A stretch of DNA of 64,000 bases, taken from NCBI RefSeq assembly GCF_000012365.1, contig NC_007651.1, forward strand, positions 3,596,001-3,660,000, written 5' to 3'. This document shows positions 25,859 through 36,163 of the stretch, piece after piece (position 1 is the stretch's first letter; each line of letters starts with the position of its first letter). Origin of the DNA: Burkholderia thailandensis E264 (GTDB lineage: Bacteria > Pseudomonadota > Gammaproteobacteria > Burkholderiales > Burkholderiaceae). Below the pieces are notes generated by a model. That model worked only from the letters and a program-made list of their open reading frames with translations, had not been told where the DNA came from and searched no databases. The translations under genes and the position numbers were made by a program.

Positions 25859-26587
25859 TCAAAATCCCAGACTTGCCAACAGATCGTCGACTTGGGCCTG
25901 ATCCTGCACAACGTCTGCCTTTCCTTCCGGATTGATCTGCGGCCCGTTGAGCAGCGATTCCGGCGTCATCGCGCCGCCCGCCTGCTCGGCGGCAAGCGCG
26001 GCGGCCGTCGCGGCGAACTGCTCGCGGCGTTCGGGCGCGATGTTCTCGACCAGTACGTTCAACAGTTGCTGCTCGATCAGGTAGACCATGTCCATGATCT
26101 TCTTGATCACCTGGCCCGTCAGATCCTGGAAGTCCTGCGCAAGCATGATCTCGAGCAATTGAGCGTTGGTCGCGCCCGTCGCGTCCGGCAGCGCGCGCAG
26201 GAACGCGCGCGTGTCGTCCATCAGGCCGCGCACTTCCGCGCGCTCGATCGGCGTCTCGTACCACTTCGCCCAGCGCGCGTCGAGCGCCGCGGCTTCCTGC
26301 TGCAGACGCTCCTGCACGGGCTTCGCAATTTCGATCGCGGTCAGCACGCGCTCGGCCGCCTGTTCGGTCATCGCGACGACGTAGCGCAGCCGATCGCGGG
26401 CGTCCGGCACGACCTCCGCCGCCTTCTCGACGTGCTTGTCGAGCCCCAGCTCGCGCATCGAGTCGCGCAGCGTGCGCGTCAGCTGGCCGATGCGCGCGAG
26501 AATACGGTCGCTCGCCAGATCGGCGGCGTCGGCAAGGCGTTCGTCGGCGTTCGCGCCGGCAACTGCCACATCAATCGGCTCGTTCAC
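25859..26587 (-). CDS. cheZ: CheY-P phosphatase
   Basis: A 242-aa CheZ that speeds dephosphorylation of CheY-P. A long helical hairpin (about residues 20-180) carries the catalytic segment [20 protein letters not shown], with the essential Asp/Gln pair. The C-terminal tail [19 protein letters not shown] is the CheY-binding peptide. It is the last gene of the che operon, one base after cheY. CheZ is limited mainly to beta- and gammaproteobacteria. Confidence 0.95.
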   Translation of the reverse strand: MNEPIDVAVAGANADERLADAADLASDRILARIGQLTRTLRDSMRELGLDKHVEKAAEVVPDARDRLRYVVAMTEQAAERVLTAIEIAKPVQERLQQEAAALDARWAKWYETPIERAEVRGLMDDTRAFLRALPDATGATNAQLLEIMLAQDFQDLTGQVIKKIMDMVYLIEQQLLNVLVENIAPERREQFAATAAALAAEQAGGAMTPESLLNGPQINPEGKADVVQDQAQVDDLLASLGF

Positions 26588-26588
26588 G

Positions 26589-26984
26589 TCAGCTCCCCGC
26601 TTTCGCCATCTTTTCCAGGATCTTGTTGAGCTTCTCGTCGAGGGTCGCCGCCGTGAACGGCTTCACGACATAGCCGCTCGCGCCCGCCTGCGCGGCCGCG
26701 ATGATGTTCTCCTTCTTCGATTCGGCTGTCACCATCAGCACCGGCAGATGCGTGAGCGACGCGTCCGCGCGGATCTCCTTCAACATCGCGAGACCGTCGA
26801 GGTTCGGCATGTTCCAGTCGGAGATCACGAAGTCGTAGCCGCCGCCGCGCAGCCGCGCGAGGCCCGCCAGGCCGTCCTCCGCCTCGTCGACGTTCGAATA
26901 GCCCAGCTCTTTCAACAAGTTGCGGACGATCCGACGCATCGTCGGAAAATCGTCCACCACCAGAATCTTCATGCTCTTGTCCAT
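26589..26984 (-). CDS. cheY: Chemotaxis response regulator CheY
   Basis: A 131-aa single receiver domain, about two-thirds identical by eye to E. coli CheY. Acidic pocket VDD (10-12), phospho-acceptor Asp56 in [12 protein letters not shown], Thr in MVTAES and Lys in YVVKPF are all present. It binds FliM when phosphorylated by CheA and switches motor rotation. It lies between cheB and cheZ. A second CheY-like protein is encoded near the head of the operon (34702-35082). Confidence 0.96.
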   Translation of the reverse strand: MDKSMKILVVDDFPTMRRIVRNLLKELGYSNVDEAEDGLAGLARLRGGGYDFVISDWNMPNLDGLAMLKEIRADASLTHLPVLMVTAESKKENIIAAAQAGASGYVVKPFTAATLDEKLNKILEKMAKAGS

Positions 26985-27069
26985 CGTCTGTTCCTTTCCA
27001 GATTCATGTCCTGTAACGGAGGCCGGGGCCCGTGCGCACGAGCGACGCGCCCACGAACGTGCCCCGGCG

Positions 27070-28173
27070 TTACACGCGCTGCACGCGATCGCCCATCGAC
27101 GCGAGGCGCGCCATGATACGGCGACTCATGTCGGAAAGGGGCGCGACGTCGTCGACGCCGCCCATCGCGATCGCCTCGCGCGGCATTCCGAACACGACGC
27201 AGCTCGCCTCGTCCTGCGCGAATGTATACGCGCCCGCCTTTTTCATTTCAAGCAGCCCGGCCGCGCCGTCGCGGCCCATCCCCGTCAGGATCACGCCGAG
27301 CGCGTTCTTGCCCGCGTGCTGTGCGGCCGAGCGGAACAGCACGTCGACCGACGGGCGATGGCGATTGACGGGCGGATCGTCCGACAGGTGCGCGATGTAG
27401 TTCGCGCCGCTTCTCGCGAGCAGCAGGTGCGCGTGGCCGGGCGCGATGTACGCGTGGCCCGGCAGCACGCGCTCGCCGTGCTCCGCTTCCTTCACCGAGA
27501 TCCGGCACAGCCCGTTCAGGCGCTGCGCGAATGAGCGCGTGAAGCCGGGCGGCATGTGCTGCGCGATCAGCACGGCGGGCGCGTCGGGCGGCAACGGCGT
27601 CAGCACTTCGCGGATCGCCTCGGTGCCGCCCGTCGACGCGCCGACGATGATCAGCTTCTCGGTACTGACGAGCGGATTGTTGATGAGCGGCGCGGCGGCG
27701 GCGGTCTGGCCGTGCGCGGCGGCCGCCGCGGCCGCGTGCGGCTGCGGATTCTGGCGCACGCGCGCGCGCGACGCCGCGCGCACCTTGTCGGCCAGCTTTT
27801 CCGCGTATTCGAGCATCCCGTCGCGAATCCCGACGCGCGGCTTCGTCACGAAGTCGACCGCGCCCAGCTCGAGCGCGCGCAACGTGATCTCCGAGCCGCG
27901 CTCGGTCAGCGACGAAACCATCACGACCGGCATCGGCCGCAGGCGCATCAGCTTTTCGAGGAAGTCGAGGCCGTCCATCCGAGGCATTTCGACGTCGAGC
28001 GTCAGCACGTCCGGGTTGTGCTGCTTGATCAGCTCACGCGCCACGAGCGGATCGGGCGCCGTTGCGCACACCTCCATGTCGGGCTGGCTGTTGATGATTT
28101 CGGTCATCAGGCTGCGGATCAGCGCCGAATCGTCGACGCACAGCACTTTGATTTTCTTCTGCACAGCGTTCAA
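27070..28173 (-). CDS. cheB: Receptor methylesterase/deamidase CheB
   Basis: A 367-aa protein: receiver domain (1-125, with [20 protein letters not shown]), Ala/His linker (about 145-165), then the methylesterase domain with catalytic Ser in [12 protein letters not shown], His in [10 protein letters not shown] and Asp in [11 protein letters not shown]. It removes methyl groups added by CheR, in feedback from CheA. The start is TTG 28173, overlapping the cheD stop as TTGA. An AGGAGG sits almost against it, so a GTG three codons on is possible. Confidence 0.95.
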
Positions 28174-28874
28174 GCCTCCTGCTTTCTTGTGGCGGGCTGC
28201 GTGGCCCGCGTACCGAACAATTCGATGCGAGGCGTCGCCTGAGCCTTCGGCGCGGGCGTGCCGAACAGCTCAACGCGCGGCCGCGCACGGGCCGCACGCT
28301 CGCCGCGCGGGCCGGCCGCCTCGCGCGCGAGCGCGGCTTCCCGCTCGGCCACGTCGGGCGCCTGCACGCGCAGCTTCTTGACCATCGCCTGCCCCGTATG
28401 CGGCATGAACGCGACCTTGCGCGGATGCACGCCCTGCAGATCCTCGGCGGTGATGCGGATGCGCTCCAGCGCCAGATAGCGGCGCACGAAATCGGCGTTG
28501 CGATCGCCGATGTTGATCGTCGTCATCCCCGCGAGCACGGCCGCGCCGCCGAACACCTTCGCCTCGAAGCGCTCGCGGCGCCCGCCCGCCTTGATGAGTT
28601 CGTTGATCAGCACTTCCATCGCGTACGCGCCGTAACGCATCGATTCGGACGCGGCGGCGGACGGGTCCGCGCCGTCGTCCGGCAGCATGAAATGGTTCAT
28701 CCCGCCGATCCGCGCGATCGGATCGTGCAGGCACGCGGCGACGCACGAGCCGAGCACGGTAACGAGGACCATGTCCTCGCGCGTCGTGTAGAACTCGTTG
28801 GGCAGCAGCTTCACGCCGCGGCGGTGAAAGTGCGCGTCGAAATAAAGATTGGTCGCGATCGGCAGCCCGCTCAT
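28170..28874 (-). CDS. cheD: Chemoreceptor glutamine deamidase CheD
   Basis: A 234-aa CheD. The catalytic Cys is in [15 protein letters not shown] and the His in [31 protein letters not shown] follows. It deamidates receptor Gln residues. About 70 C-terminal residues beyond the usual CheD length contain two copies of an RxELFGTxAP-type segment ([22 protein letters not shown]), a Burkholderia-type extension. ATG 28874 overlaps the cheR stop by ATGA. Confidence 0.94.
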   Translation of the reverse strand: MSGLPIATNLYFDAHFHRRGVKLLPNEFYTTREDMVLVTVLGSCVAACLHDPIARIGGMNHFMLPDDGADPSAAASESMRYGAYAMEVLINELIKAGGRRERFEAKVFGGAAVLAGMTTINIGDRNADFVRRYLALERIRITAEDLQGVHPRKVAFMPHTGQAMVKKLRVQAPDVAEREAALAREAAGPRGERAARARPRVELFGTPAPKAQATPRIELFGTRATQPATRKQEA

Positions 28875-29818
28875 CGGAGTTCCTCCTCGGCCGCCGCCGC
28901 GGCGATGCGCGCGCGCACGCGCGGCGCGGCCGACTGAGCGTCGCGCGTCAGCTCGTAGACCGTCTGCCCGCGCAGGCGGAACGCCTGCGTCACATACGTG
29001 AAGTTCTCCGAGTGGCCGGCGAACAGCAGGCCGCCCGGCTTCATCAGCGGCTCGAAGCGCGCGAGCACCTGCGACTGCGTCGGCTTGTCGAAGTAGATCA
29101 TCACGTTGCGGCAGAAGATCGCATCGAACGGCTTCGTGAGGCCGTAATCGGCGTCGGTCAGATTCAACTGCGCGAAGCGGATCATCGCGCGCAGCTCGGG
29201 CCGCACCTTCACGCGGCCGGCCTGCGCGCCCGTGCCTTTCAGAAAGAAGCGCTTGAGCCGCTCAGGCGACAGGTGCTTGACCTGCTCGAACGCGTAGACG
29301 CCCGCTTCGGCCTTCGCGAGCACCTGCGTGTCGAGATCGGTCGCGATGACGCTCGCCGAGCGCGCGGCCGATTCGCCGAGCGCCTCGACGAGCGTCATCG
29401 CGATCGAATACGGCTCTTCGCCCGTCGACGCCGCCGAGCACCACACCGACACCGGCTGCTCGCGACGCTTGACGAATTCGGCGAGGATCGGAAAGTGATG
29501 CGATTCGCGAAAGAACGCGGTCAGGTTCGTCGTGAGCGAATTCGTGAACGCTTCCCATTCGGATGGATCGTTCTCGCGTTCGAGCAGCTCGAGATAGTCG
29601 CTAAAGCGGTTGAGCCCGCGCGCGCGCAACCGCCGCGCGAGGCGGCTGTATGCCATGTCGCGCTTGTGCTCGGACAGCGAGATGCCCGCGCGCCGATGGA
29701 TCAGCGCGCGGATCTTCGCGAAATCCGCGGACGTGAATTCGAAGTCCCGCGCAGCATCGCCCGACCGTTCCTGCGGTTCGAGTGCGTCGAGACGAGAGGC
29801 GGCGCGTGCGGGCATCAT
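28871..29818 (-). CDS. cheR: Receptor methyltransferase CheR
   Basis: A 315-aa SAM-dependent methyltransferase acting on receptor glutamates. The N-terminal helical domain ([20 protein letters not shown]) is followed by the SAM fold ([60 protein letters not shown]). It starts 3 bp after the receptor gene whose product ends in DWETF, a peptide that can tether CheR. ATG 29818 is followed at once by a second ATG. Confidence 0.95.
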   Translation of the reverse strand: MMPARAASRLDALEPQERSGDAARDFEFTSADFAKIRALIHRRAGISLSEHKRDMAYSRLARRLRARGLNRFSDYLELLERENDPSEWEAFTNSLTTNLTAFFRESHHFPILAEFVKRREQPVSVWCSAASTGEEPYSIAMTLVEALGESAARSASVIATDLDTQVLAKAEAGVYAFEQVKHLSPERLKRFFLKGTGAQAGRVKVRPELRAMIRFAQLNLTDADYGLTKPFDAIFCRNVMIYFDKPTQSQVLARFEPLMKPGGLLFAGHSENFTYVTQAFRLRGQTVYELTRDAQSAAPRVRARIAAAAAEEELR

Positions 29819-29821
29819 GGC

Positions 29822-31822
29822 TTAGAAGGTTTCCCAGTCGTCGTCGGAGGATGCCGACGCGGCCGCGGGCTTCGGCTCGCCCGACAGCGCCGGGCGCTTG
29901 AGCGCGAAGGAGGACGCGGGGGCGGCTTGCGGCGCGACGGCGGCCGTGCTCGCCGCCGCGCCCGTTGCGGCGCGCGCGGCGGCGCCGGGCTTCGCGAGCT
30001 TCGGCGCATAGGCGGGCGACGCCGGCGATGCGGCGGATTTCGGCGCGGCGACGGTAGTCTTCGCGGCATGCGGCGCGGCGGCGTGCGACGCACGCTCACC
30101 GTGTGCGGCGGCCGCCGACGCCCGCGACGACCCGGACGCGCCGGCCGTTGCGGTCGCGCTCGAGGCGTGCGACGCGGATGCGGACGCGGACGCGGATGCG
30201 GCGGCGTGCGGCTCGCTCGCGCGGCCGGTCACGTTCGAGCGCACGCTCGAAGCCGCCGGCGCAATCCCGCCTTCGACGCGCCACGCCGACACGATCTGCT
30301 TCATCTGCCGCGTCTGATCCTCGAGCGACGCGGCCGCGGCCGCGGCTTCCTCGACGAGCGCCGCGTTCTGCTGGGTGACGGCGTCCATCTGGCTGACCGC
30401 GCGATTCACCTGGACGATGCCCGTCGACTGCTCTTCGGACGCCGCGCTGATCTCGCCCATGATGTCGGTCACGCGGCGCACCGCCTGGACGATCTCCGCC
30501 ATCGTCGCGCCCGCGCGCTCGACGAGCGCGGAGCCGCTTTGCACCTTGTGCGCGGAGTCGCCGATCAACTGCTTGATCTCCTTGGCGGCCGTCGCGCTGC
30601 GCTGTGCAAGCGAGCGCACCTCGCCCGCGACGACCGCGAAGCCGCGCCCCTGCTCGCCCGCGCGCGCCGCCTCGACGGCCGCGTTCAGCGCGAGGATGTT
30701 GGTCTGGAACGCGATTCCTTCGATCGTGCCGATGATGTCGGCCACCTTCGTCGAGCTCGTCGCGATGTCCTGCATCGTCGTGACGACCTGGCCGACGACA
30801 TCGCCGCCCTGCGTCGCGATGTCGGACGCGTTCACCGCGAGCTGGCTCGCCTGCCGCGCGTTCTCCGCGTTCTGGCGCACGGTGCCCGTCAGTTGCTCCA
30901 TGCTCGACGCGGTTTCCTGCAGTGAGGCCGCCTGCGATTCGGTGCGTGCGGACAAGTCCGCGTTGCCGCTCGAGATCTCGCGCGCGCCGACGTCGACCGC
31001 TTCCGCCCCGCGATGCACGGCCTTCACCATGTCGGCGACGGCCGCCTGCATCCGGCCGATGCCCTGGAACAGCCGGCCGATCTCGTTGTTGCCGGCGACT
31101 TGCGTCGCCTGCGTGAGGTCGCCCGCCGCGATCCGCTCGAACTGCGCGATCGCGATGTTCAGCGGCTGCACGATGAGCCCGCGCAGCGCGAAGCGGATGC
31201 CGATCACCATCAGGAACGCGGCGGCGATGCCCGCCGCGATCAGCGCGATCATCAGTGAGATGCGCGCCTGCGTCGCGTCGAAGCGCGATTCCGCGCGCCT
31301 CGAATACGCGGCGATCACAGCGGCCGCCGCCTTGTCGTACGCAACGAACATCGGGCTGATTTTCGTGTCGGCGATCGCGTGATACGCGGCGAGGTCGCCC
31401 GCGCCCGCGGCGGCGAATTCCGGCTCGACGCCTTCCTTCGCGAGCGTCGTGTAGCGCGCGGCGAGCTCGTCGGTCAGCGCCGGCTCGATGCCCTCCTTCG
31501 ACGCGGCGACATACGCCTGCCAGTTCTGCGTCGACTTCGCGTAAAGCTCCTGCGCGCGCGCGAGCACCTTCTTCGCCTCGTCGGCGTTGCCGGCCTCGGA
31601 CAGCGTCTTGAAGCGGTCGAGCGCGACGCGCGAGCGCAGCAGGTACGACGACGCGTCGTCGAGCGTGTGGATCGTCGGCAGATCGCCGTGCGCGATCGCG
31701 TCGAGCGAGCGGCTCGCGTGATTGAGCGCATACAGCCCGAGCCCGCCGACCAGCGCGGCGACGAGCACCAGCATGAATCCGACGGCCGTCAGCGTCGTGC
31801 GGATCGACCAGTTGTGCAGCAT
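29822..31822 (-). CDS. Methyl-accepting chemotaxis protein with CheR-tether tail
   Basis: A 666-aa membrane receptor. TM1 (residues 10-32), a four-helix-bundle (Tar-type) periplasmic domain, TM2 (about 190-212), a HAMP domain, and the signalling tip with [21 protein letters not shown] long Ala/Ser/Pro-rich linker (about 540-655) follows and ends in DDDWETF, matching the xWxxF pentapeptide that docks CheR/CheB. The linker DNA has a GACGCG/GATGCG hexamer repeat (30171-30200) coding an Ala-Ser run. Being inside the che operon, it is probably the main receptor. Ligand unknown. Confidence 0.94.
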   Translation of the reverse strand: MLHNWSIRTTLTAVGFMLVLVAALVGGLGLYALNHASRSLDAIAHGDLPTIHTLDDASSYLLRSRVALDRFKTLSEAGNADEAKKVLARAQELYAKSTQNWQAYVAASKEGIEPALTDELAARYTTLAKEGVEPEFAAAGAGDLAAYHAIADTKISPMFVAYDKAAAAVIAAYSRRAESRFDATQARISLMIALIAAGIAAAFLMVIGIRFALRGLIVQPLNIAIAQFERIAAGDLTQATQVAGNNEIGRLFQGIGRMQAAVADMVKAVHRGAEAVDVGAREISSGNADLSARTESQAASLQETASSMEQLTGTVRQNAENARQASQLAVNASDIATQGGDVVGQVVTTMQDIATSSTKVADIIGTIEGIAFQTNILALNAAVEAARAGEQGRGFAVVAGEVRSLAQRSATAAKEIKQLIGDSAHKVQSGSALVERAGATMAEIVQAVRRVTDIMGEISAASEEQSTGIVQVNRAVSQMDAVTQQNAALVEEAAAAAASLEDQTRQMKQIVSAWRVEGGIAPAASSVRSNVTGRASEPHAAASASASASASHASSATATAGASGSSRASAAAAHGERASHAAAPHAAKTTVAAPKSAASPASPAYAPKLAKPGAAARAATGAAASTAAVAPQAAPASSFALKRPALSGEPKPAAASASSDDDWETF

Positions 31823-31862
31823 CGTCAGCTCCCCGTAGTTGCGTTGCGTGCGTCGCGCCCGC

Positions 31863-32390
31863 TTATGCGCCGAGCGTCTCGATCAGCGCCATCTCCTTGC
31901 TCGTCATCAGCTTCTCGATGTCCATCAGGATCAGCATGCGGCCGTCGACCGTGCCGAGCCCCGTCAGGTACTCGGTCGTCAGCACGCCGCCGAATTCCGG
32001 CGCGGGCATGATCTGCTCGGTCGACAGCGTGAGCACGTCGGACACGCCGTCGACGACCATCCCGACGACGCGGTGCGCGACGTTCAGGATGATCACGACC
32101 GTCTGATGGTCGTAATCGACGCGGCCGAGGTGGAACTTGATGCGCATGTCGACGATCGGCACGATGATCCCGCGCAGGTTGATCACGCCCTTGATGAAAT
32201 CGGGCGCGTTCGCGATGCGCGTGACGCTGTCGTAGCCGCGGATTTCCTGCACTTTCAGGATGTCGATGCCGTATTCCTCGTCGCCGAGCGTGAAGACGAG
32301 GAATTCCTGGCCCGCCGCGTCGCCCTGCTCGGCGTCGCGGCGGCTGGCCGCGTTCGGCGCGGCCTGATGATTCGTTTGGACTTCGGACAC
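31863..32390 (-). CDS. cheW: Chemotaxis coupling protein CheW
   Basis: A 175-aa adaptor linking receptors to CheA. It has the two SH3-like lobes with [40 protein letters not shown] and [14 protein letters not shown]. The start is GTG 32390 with TGGGGGC upstream. It sits directly after cheA. Confidence 0.96.
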   Translation of the reverse strand: MSEVQTNHQAAPNAASRRDAEQGDAAGQEFLVFTLGDEEYGIDILKVQEIRGYDSVTRIANAPDFIKGVINLRGIIVPIVDMRIKFHLGRVDYDHQTVVIILNVAHRVVGMVVDGVSDVLTLSTEQIMPAPEFGGVLTTEYLTGLGTVDGRMLILMDIEKLMTSKEMALIETLGA

Positions 32391-32420
32391 GTTAGCCCCC
32401 AGGTCGATGGATCACGTAAA

Positions 32421-34670
32421 TTAGGACACCGCGAGCGCGGCGCTCGTATGCGCGACGTGAGTCGTGCGGGTTTCGCGATTGAGCGCCGCGACGTCGACGA
32501 TCAGCGCGACGCTGCCGTCGCCGAGAATCGTCGCGGCCGAAATGCCGTACACCTTGCGGTAGTTCGTCTCGAGATTCTTGACGACCACTTGCTGCTGGCC
32601 CACCAGCTCGTCGATCAGCATCGCGAAGCGGCGGCCTTCCGTCTGCATGATCGTGACGATGCCCTGCGTCGGATCGGTGCGCGCGTCGTCGACCGAGAAC
32701 ACCTCGTGCAGCGCGACGAGCGGCAGGTATTCGCCGCGCACGCGCACGACGCGCTCGCCGTTGCCGATCGTGTAGATGTCGTCGGCCGCCGGCTGCAGCG
32801 ATTCCATCACGAAGTTCAGCGGCAGGATGAAGATCTCGCTGCCGACCTTCACCGACATCCCGTCGAGAATCGCGAGCGTGAGCGGCAGCACGATGCGCGT
32901 CGTCGTTCCGCGGCCGGCCTGCGACGAAATTTCGACGTGCCCGCCCATCGACTGAATGTTGCGCTTGACGACATCCATCCCGACGCCACGGCCCGACACG
33001 TCGGTCACGACTTCGGCCGTCGAGAAGCCCGGCGCGAAGATCAGGTTCCACACTTCGTCGTCGCTGATGTTCTCGGAGATCTGCATGCCCTGCTTGGCCG
33101 CCTTCGCGAGGATCTTGTCGCGGTTCAGGCCCGCGCCGTCGTCGCTGACCTCGATCACGATGTTGCCGCCGTGGTGCGCGGCCGACAGCACGAGCTGGCC
33201 GACCGCGTCCTTGCCCGCCGCGCGGCGCGCCTCGACGGTCTCGATCCCGTGATCGAGGCTGTTGCGCACGAGGTGCGTCAGCGGATCGATGATCCGCTCG
33301 ATGAGGCTCTTGTCGAGCTCGGTCGCCTGGCCGAACGTGACGAGCTCGACCTGCTTGCCGAGCTTGCCCGCGAGATCGCGCACGAGCCGCGGGAAGCGGC
33401 TGAACACATAATCCATCGGCATCATCCGGATCGACATCACCGCTTCCTGCAGGTCGCGCGCGTTGCGCTCGAGCTGCGCCATCCCGTTGTACAGGCGGTC
33501 GTGCAGCGCCGGATCGAACGCGCTCGTCGTCTCGGCGAGCATCGCCTGCGTGATCACGAGCTCGCCGACGAGGTTGATCAGTTGGTCGACCTTCTCGACG
33601 CCGACGCGAATCGAGCTGCCCTCCGCGCTCGCGGCGGCGGCCGGGCGCGGCTTGCGGTCGTCGTGATGCTGCGCGGCGGCGGATGCCGCGGCTTGCGCGG
33701 CTGGCGCCGGAGCGGCGGGCGCGCTCGGCACGGCAACCGGCGCGGCGGGCGGCGCCTCGGCGACGGGCGCCGCCGCAGGCGGGGCCGCCGCCGGTTCCGG
33801 CGCGGCGTCGACAGCCGCGGCTTCGTGTGGGGCCTCGCTCGGCTGCTGCGCCGCAGGCGTCGCCGCGGGCACCGCGGCCTGCGCGCCGCCTGCGCCCGGC
33901 GCGGTGCCGCGGCCGATCGCGATCTGGCTTTCGTCGATCACGAAGCAGCACACGGCGACGATGTCGTCCGACGACACGTCGGTCTCGAGCCACAGCGTGA
34001 GCGCGTCGCTCGTCTTCGCGCGGCCGACGATCTGCCCGAGATTGCCGAGCTCCTCGGTCAGCAGTTCCTGATCCTTGTCGCCGACGCCCGTCAGCGTGAT
34101 CTTCAGATGCGGGCCGTCGCCACCGCCTGCGGCGGCGACGGGTGCGCCGGGCGCCGGATGCGCGGCCTCGACCGCCTGCTCGACGACGTGCTCGGGCACG
34201 CCGAAGACGCCCATCGTCGGCGCGGCCGGTGCTGCGGGCGCCGCCGCGACGGGGGCGGCAGGCGCCGCCTGCACGCCGCTCGCCGACGCCTTCAGCCGTT
34301 CGAGCTTCGCGCAGATCGCGGCCGCGGCGGCCGTATCGGGCTCGGCGCTCGCGCGATAGTCGGCGAGCTGGTCGGACAGCACATCCTTCGTCTCGAGGAA
34401 CGCGTCGACCATCTCCTTCGTCAGCGTGAGTTCATGATTGCGTGCGCGATCGAGCAGCGATTCGAGGATGTGCGTCGTCTCGGTGAGCGCAGTGAAGCCG
34501 AAGGTCGCGGCGCCGCCCTTGATCGAATGCGCGGCGCGAAAGATCGCCGCCAGATCCTCGGGATCGGGCGATGCGACGTCCAGGTTCAGCAGCAGCTGCT
34601 CCATCTGCGCGAGCAACTCGTCCGCTTCGTCGAAGAACGTCTGATAGAACTGTGTGATGTCGAGAGTCAT
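32421..34670 (-). CDS. cheA: Chemotaxis histidine kinase CheA
   Basis: A 749-aa kinase. P1 has phospho-His48 in FRAAHSIKGGAATFG. An Ala/Pro linker with the P2 region runs to about residue 330. P3 dimerisation contains LINLVGELVITQAMLAETTS. P4 has the N box LVRNSLDHGIE and G boxes DDGAGLNRDKI and GRGVGMDVVK. The P5 CheW-like end has VGQQQVVVKNLETNYRKVYG. It phosphorylates CheY and CheB. Full length; the linker is longer than in E. coli. Confidence 0.96.
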   Translation of the reverse strand: MTLDITQFYQTFFDEADELLAQMEQLLLNLDVASPDPEDLAAIFRAAHSIKGGAATFGFTALTETTHILESLLDRARNHELTLTKEMVDAFLETKDVLSDQLADYRASAEPDTAAAAAICAKLERLKASASGVQAAPAAPVAAAPAAPAAPTMGVFGVPEHVVEQAVEAAHPAPGAPVAAAGGGDGPHLKITLTGVGDKDQELLTEELGNLGQIVGRAKTSDALTLWLETDVSSDDIVAVCCFVIDESQIAIGRGTAPGAGGAQAAVPAATPAAQQPSEAPHEAAAVDAAPEPAAAPPAAAPVAEAPPAAPVAVPSAPAAPAPAAQAAASAAAQHHDDRKPRPAAAASAEGSSIRVGVEKVDQLINLVGELVITQAMLAETTSAFDPALHDRLYNGMAQLERNARDLQEAVMSIRMMPMDYVFSRFPRLVRDLAGKLGKQVELVTFGQATELDKSLIERIIDPLTHLVRNSLDHGIETVEARRAAGKDAVGQLVLSAAHHGGNIVIEVSDDGAGLNRDKILAKAAKQGMQISENISDDEVWNLIFAPGFSTAEVVTDVSGRGVGMDVVKRNIQSMGGHVEISSQAGRGTTTRIVLPLTLAILDGMSVKVGSEIFILPLNFVMESLQPAADDIYTIGNGERVVRVRGEYLPLVALHEVFSVDDARTDPTQGIVTIMQTEGRRFAMLIDELVGQQQVVVKNLETNYRKVYGISAATILGDGSVALIVDVAALNRETRTTHVAHTSAALAVS

Positions 34671-34701
34671 GCCGGTTCACCGCGTAAAAACGTCGTATTC
34701 G

Positions 34702-35082
34702 TCACGAAAGGCTCGACGACGCCGAAAGCGCCGCGACGAGCTCGATCAGCGCATCCGGGTCAAGCGGCTTTTCGATCCAGCCGGTTGCGCCCGCCGCGCG
34801 CGCCGCATCCTTGAACGCGTCGCCGTTCTCGGTCGTGAGCACGAGAATCGGCGTCGCTTCGTAGGCCGACTGCGCGCGCAGCGCCGCGATCAGCTCGAGG
34901 CCGTTCTTCTTCGGCATGTAGTGATCGGTCAGCACCAGGTCGAAAGGCGTGGCCATCGCGACATCGAGCCCGACCTCGCCGTCCGAGGCGACGGTCACGT
35001 CGTAGCCCGCTTCGCCGAGCGTCGCGCTGAGCAGCGTGCGCATCGTGGCGGAGTCGTCGATGGCGAGAATGGTTCGGATCAT
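34702..35082 (-). CDS. CheY-like response regulator at operon head
   Basis: A 126-aa stand-alone receiver. Acidic pair DD (9-10), phospho-Asp53 in LVLTDHYMPKKNGLE, Thr in LVLTTEN and Lys in WIEKPLDPD are all intact. It differs clearly from the second CheY (26589-26984) and lies between motB and cheA, where Burkholderia genomes carry the gene often called cheY1. It may act as a phosphate sink or a second motor regulator. Its output surface differs from E. coli CheY, so motor binding is unsure. Confidence 0.9.
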   Translation of the reverse strand: MIRTILAIDDSATMRTLLSATLGEAGYDVTVASDGEVGLDVAMATPFDLVLTDHYMPKKNGLELIAALRAQSAYEATPILVLTTENGDAFKDAARAAGATGWIEKPLDPDALIELVAALSASSSLS

Positions 35083-35112
35083 GTCGTGTCTCGAATGCGT
35101 GTCTCGAATGCG

Positions 35113-36147
35113 TCAGGGTTTCTGCACGGCGGGGGCCGACGCGCCCGGCAGCGCGGGCGTGACGGCCGCGCCGGGCGGCGTGATCTGCGGCGCGATCTGC
35201 TGCGCGAGCCGGGTCGATCCGGCCGCGTCGGATGAAAGCGTCGTCGTCGTCGCGTCGTCGCGCATCAGCGCGAGCTCGGACTTGCGGTTCAGCACGATGA
35301 TGCTGATCCGGCGGTTCTCCGGATCGAGCGGGTCCGCCTTGTTCAGGTTCTGCGTCGACGCGAGGCCGAGCACGCGCAGCACCTTCGCTTCGTCCATGCC
35401 GCCCGCGATCAGCTCGCGGCGCGACGCGTTCGCGCGGTCGGCGGACAGTTCCCAGTTGCTGTAGCCCTTCTCGCCGCCCGCGTACGGCACGGCGTCGGTG
35501 TGGCCCTGGACGATGATGCGGTTCGGCACGTCGTTGAGCGTCTTGCCGATCTCGCGCAGGATGTCGCGCATGTACGGCTCGACGGCGTCGCTCGACATCG
35601 CGAACATCGGCCGCTTCTGCGTGTCGACGATTTCGATGCGCAGCCCCATCAGCGTCGAATCGATGCGGATCTGCTGCTTGAACTGGCGCAGCGTCGGATT
35701 CGCCTCGATGGCCGCCATCAGCTTCACCTGCAGGTCGTGCAGCCGAATCTGCTCGCGGCGCTCGAGCGAGCCCTGCGCCTGCGCGAGCGCGTCGTCCTCG
35801 CTCTTCTTCGCGACGCGCTCGGCAAGATGCGTCGAGCCGTCGGTGAGGCGCGTCGTGCCCGCGTCGACGCTCGAGATGTCGCGGCCGCCGCCCTTGATGA
35901 TGCTCGAATCGTCGGCGCTGCGATCGCCGCTGCCGAAAATCGCGGCCTTCAGCGGCGTGTTGAAGTATTCGGCGATCCCCTTCAGCTGAACGGGCGTCAC
36001 CGCGGAGAGCAGCCACATCAACAGGAAGAACGCCATCATCGCGGTCATGAAGTCCGCGTACGCGAGCTTCCATGCGCCGCCGTGGTGCCCCTTCTTCTGC
36101 TGGTTCACCCGCTTGACGATGATCGCCTGATCCTTGCCCTTGCTCAT
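35113..36147 (-). CDS. motB: Flagellar motor stator protein MotB
   Basis: A 344-aa stator subunit. The single membrane helix carries the proton-binding Asp in LAYADFMTAMMAFFLLMWLL. The C-terminal OmpA-like peptidoglycan domain includes RIIVQGHTDAVPYAGGEKGY and SADRANASRREL. It follows motA by 16 bp. The C-terminus has a Pro/Ala-rich tail. Confidence 0.96.
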   Translation of the reverse strand: MSKGKDQAIIVKRVNQQKKGHHGGAWKLAYADFMTAMMAFFLLMWLLSAVTPVQLKGIAEYFNTPLKAAIFGSGDRSADDSSIIKGGGRDISSVDAGTTRLTDGSTHLAERVAKKSEDDALAQAQGSLERREQIRLHDLQVKLMAAIEANPTLRQFKQQIRIDSTLMGLRIEIVDTQKRPMFAMSSDAVEPYMRDILREIGKTLNDVPNRIIVQGHTDAVPYAGGEKGYSNWELSADRANASRRELIAGGMDEAKVLRVLGLASTQNLNKADPLDPENRRISIIVLNRKSELALMRDDATTTTLSSDAAGSTRLAQQIAPQITPPGAAVTPALPGASAPAVQKP

Positions 36148-36163
36148 GTCGGTGCCCTCGCGC

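Noticed and set aside
30600..30760. Long DNA repeat shared with 58600-58760
   Set aside because: Both copies encode the highly conserved signalling tip of chemoreceptors, so the identity is explained by protein conservation.
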